Source: Lunularia cruciata
Taxonomy: Eukaryota; Streptophyta; Marchantiopsida; Lunulariales; Lunulariaceae
Direction of reading: 5' to 3'
NCBI GenBank assembly: GCA_948567375.1
Contig: OX419762.1
Span: forward strand, 44,373,034 to 44,437,033
DNA length: 64,000 nt
The notes beneath the pieces are model-generated. The model saw only the letters and a list, made by a program, of their open reading frames with translations, was not told the origin of the DNA and ran no database searches. Numbering within the stretch: position 1 is the stretch's first letter; each line of letters begins with the position of its first letter. Of this stretch, positions 44,501-56,645 are shown one piece after another. A program made the translations under genes and the position numbers.

Positions 44501-44606
44501 TTGTGGCACTTTAGAGTCTATGTATGACTTATGTGTGAGTTGTGCTTCTATAGTGTATGATGTTGACAGCGATGTATGTTGTGTAGCAATGTATATACGC
44601 ACGACA
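44501..44606 (+). repeat. Terminal segment T1, outer copy
   Basis: TTGTGGCACTTTAG to CGCACGACA, ending at the target-site duplication. The TGTC start of the 5' core and GACA end of this segment form a short inverted terminal repeat, so these are the ends that were inserted. Confidence 0.85.
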
Positions 44607-45840
44607 TCGGTGTTGATGATTCCTTCCACATGACTCACTTGGCTCAATCCGAGTTGAGCTGCCATCAAACCCTCTCCCTTCAAGTCATGTTCACCCAAGG
44701 CGAGGTAATATGGGTCTTCATTGTTGGCGTCCACCTCGTAACATTCCAAGTAATTGACTTGGACTTTGTCCTCAAAATCTTTGAAAGACAAAGACAATGA
44801 GTCTTCAGATTCATCCTCATCTCCTGACAAAGTTTTTTCCCCAAGATGGAGAACCTTTGTCCAACTCACGGTCACCAGCTTCAGGTCTTTGGACAAAATG
44901 TCCTTAAACCGCAACTTTTGCTAGTGCCCATCCACCACAACTTGAGCACTATACAACCAGGGTCTTCTGATCAACAATGGGTAACTTGTTTTGGTCATTA
45001 GTCACAACACAATGTAATTCAACTTGAAGGGCACCCGTCCAATGACTATGGTAATGTTTGATAGCATGCCCAATGGTTGTCTCCCGGTTTGGTCTGCAAA
45101 TTTCAAAACTTGGGATGTTGGCTCAAACATATGATACCCCGCCAATTTGCAGTATCTTTGGTTATGACATTCACACCGGAACTTGAATCAATGGGTATCA
45201 ACATGATCATGCACCTTGCAATCTCCACATCAACTTCCGGAGATCCCAGATCTTCTTGTTCAATTTGATAAATAGCAGGCAGGTCCTTTTTAGACATCAC
45301 CTTTGAGAGCGGAATTTAGTTGCTTCTTATACAACTTATTGTCTTCTCATAGTTGCTTGAATGTGATGTTTGACTTGTAGATGCCAAATCTGCTACAATA
45401 TTGTATTGAGGTACTTCTTCCAATTTCACCTTCTTTGCCTTTGTCTTTAGATTTGAAGTCTCACCATGTTCAAATTTGACTTTGGGGCGCTTCATGATGG
45501 TGATTGGAGTACTAGTGGTCTTAACCCAAGGTCCCTCAGGTTGGCCCACCTCGGCTTGGATCAATCCTTCACTTTGGATCTGATGTTCACCGGAAAAATT
45601 GGAGGCTTTGTCTTTGTCTCCTCCTCCAAACTTATCTCTTGAGTTCTGAGTATTGCTTCCTTGAGTTCTTTCTGCAAAGCTTTAGCTTTAGCTTTGCTAG
45701 AATCTTTTCCTCCTTGGCAGAAATGATTGACTTTGGGCACAGTCTCTTTGCCTTTTGTGAGGATGAAGAGGTTGTACTTAGTTCCTTGGCGTCACGCTTC
45801 TTCTTACTTGGGTGTGTCTCAACCTTCAAAATTTTGAGGT
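44607..45840 (-). pseudogene. Protease and upstream linker of the minus-strand element
   Basis: Minus-strand pieces at 44498-44914 (its last part reads into the insertion), 45103-45300 and 45316-45829. 45103-45300 contains PIDSSSGVNVITKDTA, the protease active-site region with DLGSG changed to DSSSG. 44498-44914 has EDESEDSLSLSFKDFEDKVQ, matching the plus-strand relative at about 23625-23690. 45632-45829 is the basic gag tail. Stops and shifts separate the pieces. Confidence 0.8.
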
Positions 45841-45844
45841 TTGG

Positions 45845-47774
45845 CTATTCACCTTCAGAGGCCGAGCTGCCTTCTTGAGGTCTCTCCTCCTCAAGTGTTA
45901 TACAATTTACATTTGTATCCCCTTTCACCTGAAGTGCAACACACTTGGTTGGGGTCTGTACATATTTCACATGTGGCTTTGGGTTTGGGGGATCAGGGCA
46001 TTGGTTGCCTGTATGACCAGATCCTTTACAATTCACACATAAGGGAACATACCCAATTTGCCGTCTTGGCTCCGGACAATTTGGAGACCAATGTCCCATT
46101 GAGCCACAATTGTAACATGCTCCGAGTGCAACATTCTGAGTTCAGTTTTGGTTGCTCATCGGTGGTCTTCATGGAAGAGCATTGAGGTTACATTCCCTTG
46201 GTCCATATCTTGGACCTTGGTACTATGTACTCGCCCAAGGCAGTACCTCTTGAGTTTGGTACACTGCCTCCTCTTCCTCTTCTTGGTTCCATCTTGGAAC
46301 CCAATCAATCTGCTACACCAAAAATGCATTACAAGTATTGCATTACATATTTGCATGGCCTCACTTGCCACATGTGGTGCACCATATATTGGATCTACCA
46401 AATGATGGGAGCTTTCTTTGGTCCTTCACCCCAATCATCTAGATCTTAAAATCCAAAAACTCTTTTATAAGAGCATCCAACTTGTTGTCTGCCTTATGTA
46501 CACTCTTTGCTAGAGGTGTGTGTGGTTTCTTGCCTACACATCTTCATATTCTTCTTGGCTTTGATACTTCTTTGGATTCCAAAGAAAAACTTGAAGATGT
46601 GGAGGATTCTTCTAAAGAAGGAGATGTACTACGAGAAGCTCTTCTTCTAGGCTTCTTGCCTTTCTTCTCCCAATTTCTTTGATTACTGGTAGAGTGAGAG
46701 TGAGCCGCCTCATAATGGGAAATGTGTTTGAGTACCTAATCCAAGGAAGTTACATTCCTCACCTTGGCAAAGATCCAAATCTTTGGTGAAAGTCCTCCCA
46801 AGAACCAAGTAGTGGCTTGGGCATTGGAGTAACCCACCACACCCAATTTCTTTGGAACTTGGTTCAAGAGCGCCATGAACTACTTAGAGTAGTCTCTAAA
46901 CTTCTCCTTCTTGCCTCTATCCAAAGTCATTGAGTGCCACAAAGACACTTGTGTCATAATCAACTTCCCAAAATTGTTTGAGGAAATTGTTTCTCAAGTC
47001 TGCCCAGTCCGCTGGCACGAACCTCTTTTGGGTTACATGAGTATACCAACTCCAAGCTTTCTTTCAAAGCAGACTTGGGAAAATTCTCAATCGATCCGTT
47101 GAGTCATGTTCCTTATTGGAAAAGGAAATGACTTCAAATTCCTTGATGAATTCATTGGGGTCTTTGTCTTGTTCAATCCCCTTGCACTTTTTATATGCAT
47201 GTTGGGTGACAGGTAGTGAATTCATGGTTTGGCTTGGTAGAATCAACTGTGGTAAGGTTGAACTTGATAGAGCTAAGGAACTAGCTTGTATTACACTGTA
47301 TTGGCAACCCATGGATTCCCATTAGTCAAGTTCAATGTTGGGTCTTCTTCAACAATTACTTCCTCTTTGACTGTATAAACTTCAACTTGAGTAGAAGAAA
47401 GAGGCTCAACACCTTTGGAGTGTTCTTTGAAATTCCTTTGAGACAATCAAGGAATTGTGCCTAAAAGATGTTGATACTCTTCTTCTGTTAGGATTTGTGC
47501 TATCTTTTCCCAAACAAATTTCTTTATAAATTTGACTTCCTTTACAGCTTGAGGGGAAGTCGGTGTATTGGGTCGTAATGAATATGTCTGCCCGCTCAAG
47601 TCTTTCTTCTTCTTGGAAGAGAGAGATGAAAATAGCCCTACCAACCGCCTTTGCGTTTCTTTTGTTTGAGTTCTTGCAAGGCTTCTTGCACTTCATGAAG
47701 AAGTTGAAAGACCAACGCCTCCCATTCGGTTTTGTCAAAAGTAGATTGGATCTTCTAGTGTTTGTCTTCTTCAC
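45845..47774 (-). pseudogene. gag of the minus-strand long-LTR element
   Basis: 45845-46099 carries the end of one zinc knuckle (MGHWSPNC) and an intact CVNCKGSGHTGNQC. The knuckle corresponding to CTACGKSSH in the relative has lost its cysteines (about 46350-46395). The capsid region lies near 46700-47312 (KDPNEFIKEFEVISFSNKEH). The N-terminus is at 47406-47774, matching 20685-20990. Broken by stops and indels. Confidence 0.8.
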
Positions 47775-47907
47775 GATGCAATGTTTGTCTTCAAACTCTC
47801 TCCTCCCATTGTTCTCTTAATGCAGACATTCATATTTCTTTGACACCTAGTTTTGAAATTGGCTTTGTATTCTTACACTTTTGAGATTTGTATCTCAAAA
47901 GTATTTG

Positions 47908-47925
47908 TATCCGGCAATGGCACCA
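47908..47925 (-). other. Primer-binding site of the minus-strand element
   Basis: Minus strand reads TGGTGCCATTGCCGGATA, close to the tRNA-Asp-type site TGGCGCCGTTGCCGGGGA. It lies just inside the LTR end at 47934. Confidence 0.75.
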
Positions 47926-47933
47926 AAAAATCA

Positions 47934-50110
47934 TGTGACAACCTCGCAAATATCACTTTTGCGGTAATCAAGAAAGTAAAGTTTGTTCCCGTAGAGATAT
48001 TGTTTAGAATTGGTCAAATATGAAGTCAAATGATTCTTCTTAATTTCTTCTTTAATCTCTCAAGTAGAAATCACACCTAGAAGAGAGTAATAAGCACTAT
48101 GTTGTAGTCTTGTCACAATAATTTGTCACCAGTTAATCAGTTAATCACAACTCCATCAAATCACAATCACAATTCCATCAAATCACAATCACAACTCCAT
48201 CAAATCTTTCCAAACAATCTTGATTGTGATGATTTAGTCCCTCCTAAAAATGGCATTTCATTGCAAAACAACTTTGCACAAAATTGCATTCCACCCCTCC
48301 ACTAAAGGCACAACTTCCTTGATCAAAATTACTTCACATCAACACTACGCTGCACTCACAAATGCAGAATACTACCAACACTGCAATTCCTCTCAGATCT
48401 ACCAAGGCATTGCTTAGGATCAAACACACAAAATGAAGATCAAGGCTGCAAAATCCAACATCCAACAAACATTGATTTGCACTTTGAAATTCTACAAACA
48501 CTCAAAATTGCAAACACATCATTGATACTTGGAATCAAGCTCAAGCGACAAGCATTGCTTCACAACATTGTGCTTTATCTATTCACAGGAAAATGAATAC
48601 TAAACAACAACATCTTGCAAATCTCACCTTTAAATAGTGAAGCTATCCAACAGTTATCTAACAATTATACCATTTCCTAACAACTCTTTCTACCTGTAGA
48701 TCCAAACAAACAATGCACCTCTTCATATTTGCCTGTTCATATCTCAAAACTATTACTACTTTGATCTGATGTCTACTTTTTCCTCTAGTACCAATCTCAA
48801 AGTAACCTCACATACTACTCTATCCTCGGGTTTACCAACTACTAACTCTTCTACTAATTTTACTACTTCTTCTTCCTCATCTACCCTTCCCTTCATGTGT
48901 AGCCTTTCTAATTCTTGATCTCCTGACCCACTCTTCTCTAATATCTCTAATGGTAACTCCAAAGATATCTGTACTCCTATCTCATCTACTTTAGGCTTTG
49001 CTCTTACATCCTTCCAAAGTTTATCTATCTCTAACTTAACTAAATCTAATCTAATTGTGATATTGTCTTCCACTTCCAATATCTTCCTATCTACATGAGT
49101 TTTGAGACTAATTAGCAAAGCATTCAAATCTTTATTCTTCACATTTCTTCTCCTCATCTCATGCGCCAACAACCTTAACTCATGCAATCTTGTTTCTTTA
49201 ATCCTCACACTAGCTTTTGTACTCAACATTGCATTCATCTTTACTACGACCTCCTTTAGTGGTTTGAGCCTCATCTTTCTCTCATGTTCTTGATCTGCCT
49301 GCCAATCTTCCGTGTACATTGCTAGTTCTACCGTGAATTTGGCTTTCATAGTCTCCTTCTCCTTCTCCTTCTGAACAATCTTCTCTTCCAGATTACGAAG
49401 TAACTCCCTTAATCTTTCTTCCTCTCTATATCTCACTGTCAACTCTCTTTGCCAAAGATGTTTCTTCTCTTCTACACTCTCCATCACTGTGTTAAGCTCT
49501 TGCTCCTTCTCTGCTTCTCTTGCCATAGCATGGATGATTTCTAATCGTGAGTCAACAAACTGCTATTTCAAGATTTCATACTCAACTATCTATCTCTCTT
49601 TAACTATGACATTTTGCTCTATTACTCTCTCTTTATTTCCCACTTCCTTCTTTAAATTCTCAATTACTTGGTTTTATACTATTACATCTACTTGTAGTAC
49701 TTCTTTCCGCTCCTCTCCTTGGGTTATGATCTTTTTCAACTCCAAGTTCTCTTCTTCTAACTTTGCCAACACTTGCAACACAGTCTTTACCTTGGGACAC
49801 TCTGATTGCATTTCTCTCTTCTTCTCCTCCAACTTCATTAACAATGGGCAGACAATCTCCCGTAGATACTCCACTCCTTTGCTCTGATTCACTTTGACTT
49901 TCGGGCTTTTCTCTTTCTTTTCTTCTTCTTTACTTGACATTCTTCTTCTCAGCGGTAGTTGCCTTATTGGAATGGATTCTTTGCTCTCCAAACTTCCACT
50001 CTCCATTTCTCTTCTTCTACTCAGCCCCGCATCACACGTCACCTTTCTTTTGGAGCTGACACCTCTATGAATGATCATCCTCCTCTTCTCTTCCTTCTCG
50101 CAAACTTAAG
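47934..50110 (-). repeat. 5' LTR (3' part) of the minus-strand long-LTR element
   Basis: The minus-strand end GTTGTCACA is at 47934. It aligns with the last 2 kb of the LTR at 18500-20506. The part corresponding to the LTR start is missing, cut near 50110-50123 by the next element. It carries the coiled-coil half of the LTR ORF. Confidence 0.8.
48756..50078 (-). pseudogene. LTR ORF, coiled-coil half
   Basis: Open from 49526 to 48756 (256 codons) after an upstream piece 50078-49674; one gap region with stops lies between. Long heptad-like E/K/L stretches (EKIVQKEKEKETMKAKFTVE) indicate a coiled coil. NITIRLDLVKLEIDKLW and DEIGVQISLELPLEILEKSG match NVSLRLDLVKSELEQI and TEVGIQVSSDLLFDILEKSG at 19400-19545. 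Same unknown family; the conserved tail suggests it was once under coding constraint. Confidence 0.7.
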
Positions 50111-50123
50111 ATTAAATCCAAAA

Positions 50124-50493
50124 TGTAATAATATGGAGTTAATAGAAAAGTTAGTAGTAGCTTATAAGTTAAACAAAGCTCATCCAAGAAGCTTCTTGGT
50201 GGGAAGCTTTTAGGAACTTCTTGAAGTTTCAGTAACTTATACACCAAGTTAAATAGCAAGCTTAGCTTGTATGCCAAGGAATGACTAGCTTGACTTGCAC
50301 TCCAAGAAAGTTGGCTTCTAAAAGGAACTTTCCTTCCTTAAAAGCTTCTTGGGAGTCTTGTTCTTAGCTTCCATTTAAATACCAAAGCCAAAGCTCATGA
50401 TAAGCATTTGGAGTTTTCCTTACTTGAGAGTTTTCAATGTAACCTTCTATTATGAACTTAAATTCTCTTATTTCTCTCTCTTGGTCATCTAAA
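50124..50493 (+). repeat. 5' LTR of the decayed chromovirus
   Basis: Same family as 10070-10495 but shorter and diverged. It keeps GAAGCTTCTTGG-type repeats, AGCTTGTATGCCAAGG sub-repeats and an AATACCAAAGCCAAAGCTCATG block after a decayed TATA region. Confidence 0.75.
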
Positions 50494-50509
50494 TTAGTAT
50501 CAAAGTATG

Positions 50510-51770
50510 AATGGGATGAATGGAATTTATAGACCACCAAATCAATTTCTCACAAGCCATTGGTACTTCCATGTTAGTTTACTATCAAAGCATCTTTTTA
50601 GCAATTCATCACTTCTTGCTTTGGCCAAGATTTCTAAAATGTGATCATCTTGTCAAATGAATCATTGATCCTTCTTATTGTAACTTATAGAGAGTAGTGG
50701 ACATATTGTACCCATGTATTAACATAGATAATTGCAAAGAAGGTAGTATTGTAGAGTTTGTATTCATGGTGGCAATGCACAAAGTTATCATTATTATGCA
50801 ATAATATATAACAATCAAGCATCTTGCTTGATTGTTGGGAGAGAGAGATTATGATAGTCAATGACACAAGCAGTTGGAGAGAGTAACATTTCAAGGGGAA
50901 GAAGATTAAATTTCATTCCCAAAACCAAAGGTATTTGAGGGCAAGAATCTATTGGAGACAATAAAATTTTTTTTTGATTATGGATGTCATTTTGAAGCCA
51001 CAAATCTTCTAGATGATTTGAGGTGAATCCTTTTAGCTTTGAGTCAACTAGATGGAGTGGTAAAACTATGGTAGCAATTCTAAGTGGAGAAAATGGAATG
51101 GAAATTTTTTGCTCTAATTTTGACATGGAAAGCCTACAAGAGTGCAATCATTGGGAGATTCTAAGCCATGAATGCTATGTGAGCTAGATTGATTGGTAGA
51201 ATTGAGACAAGATAGTTTTGTGAGAGGTTATATTCCTCAATTCCACAACACCATAATGCTAATTTCAAATACACAAGAACAAAAAGCTTTGGATTGATTT
51301 GTGAGAGGCTTGAAATTGCACACCAAATTGGAATTTACCATATGTGAACCCAAACATCTAGAAGAAGCTATGTAGATGGTTGATCACTTTGATTCCTTGG
51401 TTGATATAAGTTAGTATCAACCTAGATCTCCATAAAACGTGCAAAAGAACCAAGCATGGGTAGATGAACCAAATTCTGGAGATTGATGCCATCTAACAAA
51501 GACCACTTGGCATGGCAAACCAAGAGTAGCTTTGACAAAATGGTTACTATTGATATTGCCAACAAATGAGATATTGCATTGCTAAATGCCCATATGAATG
51601 ACCTTGACCAATTTCCCAAATGGAGTTCTTGAAGCATGATGATCAAAGAAAAAAAGAGTCATATATCATATTAGAAGATATTGAACCACTTATTAAGAAC
51701 CTAATTAGTTCCAATGAGATTGAAGGCTTGACCTATGCAAGTTTGATCTAGTTGCAAGGTATGATTGTAA
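50510..51770 (+). pseudogene. gag relic of the decayed chromovirus
   Basis: Nucleotide-level collinearity with 10510-11760 (for example ATGGAATTTATAGACCACCA near 50518, and GCCTATGCAAGTTTG-like text near 51735). A knuckle remnant lies near 51545-51600. No frame is open beyond about 60 codons. Confidence 0.65.
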
Positions 51771-51779
51771 TAATACATT

Positions 51780-54700
51780 AACTCACCACATTTTGGTTCT
51801 ATGATAAGAAACCAATCATTCTATCAAGGATATGGTACAAAATGGAGAGATTTTTTAGTAGATATTACAAATTTAGTCCTTTATTGTTCCATTTTTCACT
51901 ACTTGGGCAAAGATAACTCCCCAAAGAAGGAAATGTCCCCGACATAGGTGTATCATAGAAAATCACAACTATAAAATTACGCATAATCCGAATAAATCCA
52001 ATCAACCCTTGGAAGTGATGTTTCAATTCATTGACTTTATCTCCCACAAAATACTTTCCTTTAACTTTGACTCTAAAGGTTTGGCATAGCACCTAATAGT
52101 TTGCATTTCAACTCCAAAGGCCTCAACTTCCAGCCAAAGGTAGGATTTGGTCTGAAGGTCTACTCCTAAGTATGAAGGCTTGTGTTTTCTATCCAAAAGT
52201 CTGATGTAGCTTTGACAGATTGCACTTTGTTTCCAAAGGACTGCAATTTTGCCTTAAAGTTTAGAACACTTCAAGAAACTGAGTCACCATCCAAGGTTAG
52301 GATTTGCCAATACAATTCACACTCCTTAAAATTCTTTTGTTTATTGTCAACACTACAATCACACTTAAGACCATCAAGGGATTGCTCTAAAATACTTGCC
52401 TTTGCTTCCAAGGATTAAACAAACAAGGAGCAAAGAAATTTTATTGTTAAGATTCAGCTGATAGATAAAATTTTGTAAGGCATACACCTGCACAAGGATG
52501 ATAGAAAATAACAAAGAACAATAAGGTCTTTCAATAGTTAATCATTGAATTGAACATATAACACTTCAAATGCTGGCATTAAATACTCAACCCTTTGGAT
52601 TTAAATGCTACTCTAAAACAACACAAAAAAACAATGATGCCTATCAAAACTCTAAATGCTTGGGTTTACATCGCATTGCAAGAGGCATTTGACTAACTCC
52701 AAAGGAATTGGAGTGCTCCCTAACTCTAACTATCTTATCTCCTAACTTTTCTCATGTACTCTTGTGAGAATTCTATCTTACTTTTCTCCTACAACTTTAA
52801 AGGTATACTTTAAATACTCCTTACTCTCTTCTTTCTTCCTTTGTATTCTTTTTGAAACTTTGCAATTTTTTCTTCCCATTGCTTTCCACTACTCTTCTTA
52901 ACTTTACCTCTAGGTTTCTATAGCAATTAAATCTCATCACTTAATAAAGTATATCCTATAAAACTATCTACTACACTCTACAATCTCCTCTGCAGCTCAT
53001 CTACCTTCTTCTTTGGATCTAGTGTCCTTTATTCATCAAGACTTTTTGCTTCTTTGGCCTTTGGCTTTTATGATTGCTCTTTTGTTTGCTACTTTTTGCT
53101 TTGGATTGGCATTGCATTACACCATTTCAAATTGAGTCACCTGGACTATCATTGCTTTAAACTGATCAATAAAACCTTTTAGTTTCTATTTTAACTTTTG
53201 ATCTTTGATTTTTTTGCCTCCTACAATACCACCCAATTTTTCTCTTCCCTTCCCTTGGTTTCTTGCAACATTTTACACTTAGCATGTGCATTGGCTATCT
53301 CACTCTTGAGTTTTGTGATGGTCAAATCTGCCACATTTTGTATAAATTTTTTCTCCTTTATGACAACAACTAAATGCTCTTTAAGTTCTTCTAACTCCTT
53401 AATTTAAGGTTCTAAGTTAGTCATCAAAAGGCCATTCTCTACCTTCTATTTATGCAATTCCTTCTTCATGAAACCTATCAAAGCCTTTTGTTCTTCCTTG
53501 GCTTGCTTCATTTTCTCTTGTTTCCTCTATAATATTGGATCTCACTCTGTCACTCCTCCAAAGTATGATGCATCCACCTTGGCAACTCAAAAATACTCTC
53601 AACTCTTGACAACTTGCTCTTATCAAAGATCTCTATCAGAAATTCTTCTATGGGAACCATCCCGGTGGTTAACATATGGAGTATAAATCATTTCTCAACC
53701 AAAATGGCCTTTGGCATTGTGGGTTTTGGGTCACTTTTAGGTTTGATCAACTCCACTTCTATGTCCCAAAGGGTTATCTTTACTTTCATCTTTTGCATTG
53801 ACTTCAGATGATCTCGTTTGTTTGTCTATAGATTCTTGGGAAACACCACCTCCTTTGGAAACAACCCATCTAATTCCAAATCTCCTAAGTGTTTGTTAAT
53901 TTCAACATCATCCATCTTTGATGGGATAAGATACCTCAGATTCCCTCCCAATATTGATCACTCCCCTTTGGAGTTATAGCCTGATGTAGTAGTAGAAAAA
54001 ACCTCCTACACCTCAGCTTGATGTTCCACAAGGCCATCTTCCTTCCTTGCCTTTCTCTTCAACCAAGATGTTACCGCCTCTAGTGAATGTGTGGCTTTCC
54101 TCTTCTTTGGAGTGATATGTCCTTTGGCTAGATTGACCATTTCTTCCTTCAACTCTATCCAATGCTTTTCTTTTTTGAGCCAAAATTTTCCTCTTTTTGC
54201 TATAGCTTCCTTGTAGCTACAATCCATTCCTACTAGCTTCTCAAAATATCTTCATTCAATTTGTGGCCAAGGAAGTCCTTCTCAGATTTTGTTTCAAAAA
54301 CCCAAGCTTATGTAAAAATGGATCAAAAGGAACTAGGTAATGGATCCCTCTTCTTATAAGGCACAACATATTTGGTTGACTTGTTGATAAAATATCCTAG
54401 CCTAGCCAATGCCTTTGCCTTCAAGCACTTGTTGAAAGAACAACACTTCATTCATTGTGACATAGGTTGTCCAACTTAGCCTGAATATTCTAAGTAAGTT
54501 TAGAACAACATCACATCTTACCAAGTCCCTATAGAGGCTAATTCTCCAACCATTCTTGGAATTGTCTTTGACAATCAAACAAGTGATCCACTTTATTCAC
54601 CAATTTCTTGGCATTTAGAAATTGAGTATCCCTTCTTAGCATATTTTCTACACCTGCACATGGTCCTTACACATCCTTCTAATGCTTCCAAGTCCATTGG

Positions 54701-56645
54701 TTTGGATTTCCTTGCAACTTATCTTTGTCTTGGTAACTCTACTCCTTGATTTTTGAGTCTCATGTCCTTGATTTCCTACCCTATATCTATGGATTAGTAC
54801 AACCAGTCCCACAATAGGAACATCTAGAATATTTCCTCTCTAAAACTTCTCTTCCCAACATACATCTCCAAAGTATTGATTCAAATTCAATGGTCTCTCT
54901 TGACAAGGTCCTCTCATACTGTGGTTGTGTGCTATGGAATGGACTAAGGTATAAGTTTCTTGCCTTTAGGCCTAACTTTCCTTTGGGTCTACGTTGAGAT
55001 CCAATTGCTAACTATAGTGATTGTCCAAATATAATTGTGAAAGTAAGCCCAAGTCTGGACTGGTCTATGATATTCTCTACCATCTTGACTTTGCACAAAG
55101 GAGTAGATGAATTATCCTTGTCCACCACTTTCCCACCTTCTTGATTGCCGGCAAATTGTATGTTGTACTATCATTTCATCAAAAACTATTAGATCTTCCC
55201 AAGGTTGATTCAACCCCACATATTATAAAATTTCTTGTCACCATGGCTCACAAGTGTTATCATGGGTCAGCATGTGCTAACTTACTTTCATTGCAATTGT
55301 CTTTAGAGATGATACAAGTTATGTCGTTTGTAAGTGGTTGGTAAGATCTTTGTACTTATCTTGCATTCCTTTTGGTCTCATCCCAAAGGCATACTATCTT
55401 TCTATTCTTTCAAATCTAACCAAAGGTGAATATACTTCACAACTTTTTGGGTCCAGAACCAAAGGAACGAGCTTTCTCCTTACCTTTGGGTTTTCTTCTT
55501 GCCTTTGGAGACATGTCCTTTGAACTATATGTTAAGTATGGAGTCTAATTAATTATGAGAAAAATCCTTGGGAAAAATATCATAGGGGATGTAAAAGAGT
55601 CAATATGGGACAGCTTTTCTACAAGAATATTGAAGAGTAAGTACGGGCCAGATCTTCTATGGGAGTGTAGAAGTGTAAGTATGGGATCTCCAAATCATGA
55701 GATTCCACTTATGGGAGTGAACAAAAAAATAGTCCATATTGGAGCATATATCTTTAGGAATATAGATGCACATGAGGCTTGCTTTATCTCATTGGAAGTG
55801 ACTTCTCAAGGGCTTTCTATAAACACCAAGATCATGAAAAAATGCCTTAGAAAAGAAGTTGAAGTTCACAATAAATGTGTCATACATAAAGTATGAGAGC
55901 TATGGGATTGTGGGCTGCGAGCTCTAGGACCTATGAGTATAAGACCTATGGGCATGGCTATTGCAAGCATGGGACTGTGAGACTTGCATGAAGGCTACTC
56001 ACATGGCCCCCTACTTATGGAATTGAGTGAGGTGATTTGTATCAATTGGTACCCAACAATCAAGAGTTTAGATACAAGATCAATCTACACCACATGTTTC
56101 TAAAACTAGATGAGAGTCTCTAAGTTCAAGAGTATAAATATAAGTAGATCTGATTATTAGAGTAGACTTCAATAGTTATTGTTTTACAGTTCTTAATAAA
56201 AAATTCAAAAGTAGAATGAAAATATTGGGCTGTTGTGAACATAGGCAGATTAACCATATGAAATTTAGCATAATTTCTATGTAGGCTTTTCTTGACCAGA
56301 TTGATTAATGAATTTTGCTCCATCTCAAAGCCAAATTGTGATTCTCATTGCTCTCCCAAATTCCTAGTTGCAAATTTTTTCTTTCAATATTATATCCTTT
56401 AGACTATTGGATATGAATACACAAGCCAACCTACTTCTCAACCCTTTGGGTCTAAAATCAAAGAATAAGCTACTCCATAGACCTTTGAAGTTGTCTTTGA
56501 AGCTTAAGTTTCTTTTCTAGACCTTTGGATCTAAATCTTAAGTTTAAATTATTACTTCCTTTATACTTTCAAAAGAAAATGATAAGCAAACACTTAAATT
56601 TGAAATTTTGGAATTTTCCAATGATAAATGTAATCATCAGATCTT
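51780..56645 (-). mobile_element. Minus-strand long-LTR-family copy inserted in the decayed chromovirus
   Basis: Splits the chromovirus protease; TTTTGGTT is present at both edges. On the minus strand, 54570-54300 reads SLYRDLVRCDVVL and LSWTTYVTMNEVLFFQQVLEG, aligning with the unknown domain of the LTR ORF (ESYRDPIQ..., TTYVNMQ...FF). 54227-54006 and 53000-53900 are charged coiled coil. 52340-52435 resembles the LTR segment near 48390-48440. All decayed. The span 55141-56640 has short ORFs without recognised motifs and may be LTR start or other sequence. Confidence 0.5.

Larger units (their letters stand above)
34461..44606 (+). mobile_element. Ty3/gypsy retrotransposon encoding a DNA methyltransferase and a PHD finger
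   Basis: Inserted in the minus-strand element: CATCGGTGT is shared by the two junctions, consistent with a 4- or 5-bp target-site duplication (ATCGG or TCGG at 34457-34460 and 44607-44610). Order: 449-bp terminal core, 1.5-kb leader, gag with two zinc knuckles, protease, DNMT3-like cytosine methyltransferase, RT, RNase H, integrase, PHD finger, purine tract, terminal repeats. It is visibly more GC-rich than its surroundings. Catalytic motifs are intact; the frame is broken by TAG/TGA stops and a few single-base shifts. A second, truncated copy starts at 61893. Confidence 0.93.
31664..47933 (-). mobile_element. Minus-strand long-LTR Ty3/gypsy element, split by the methyltransferase element
   Basis: Reading leftward: PBS at 47925-47908, gag 47774-45845, linker and protease 45829-44607, then (after the 34461-44606 insertion) RT 34460-33390, RNase H and integrase 33384-31680, polypurine tract 31676-31664. 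Its pol is clearly homologous to that of 16813-27958. The insertion falls in the segment upstream of RT; the plus-strand relative reads continuously there (about 23830-23850). Confidence 0.88.

Noticed and set aside
48120..48200. CRISPR-like short repeats (AATCACAATCACAATTCCATCA)
   Set aside because: Adjacent imperfect repeats without unique spacers, inside a plant LTR; simple local duplication.
53198..53811. Small plus-strand ORFs with hydrophobic runs resembling membrane proteins
   Set aside because: They are the complement of the minus-strand coiled-coil relic; hydrophobicity is a by-product of pyrimidine-rich codons.
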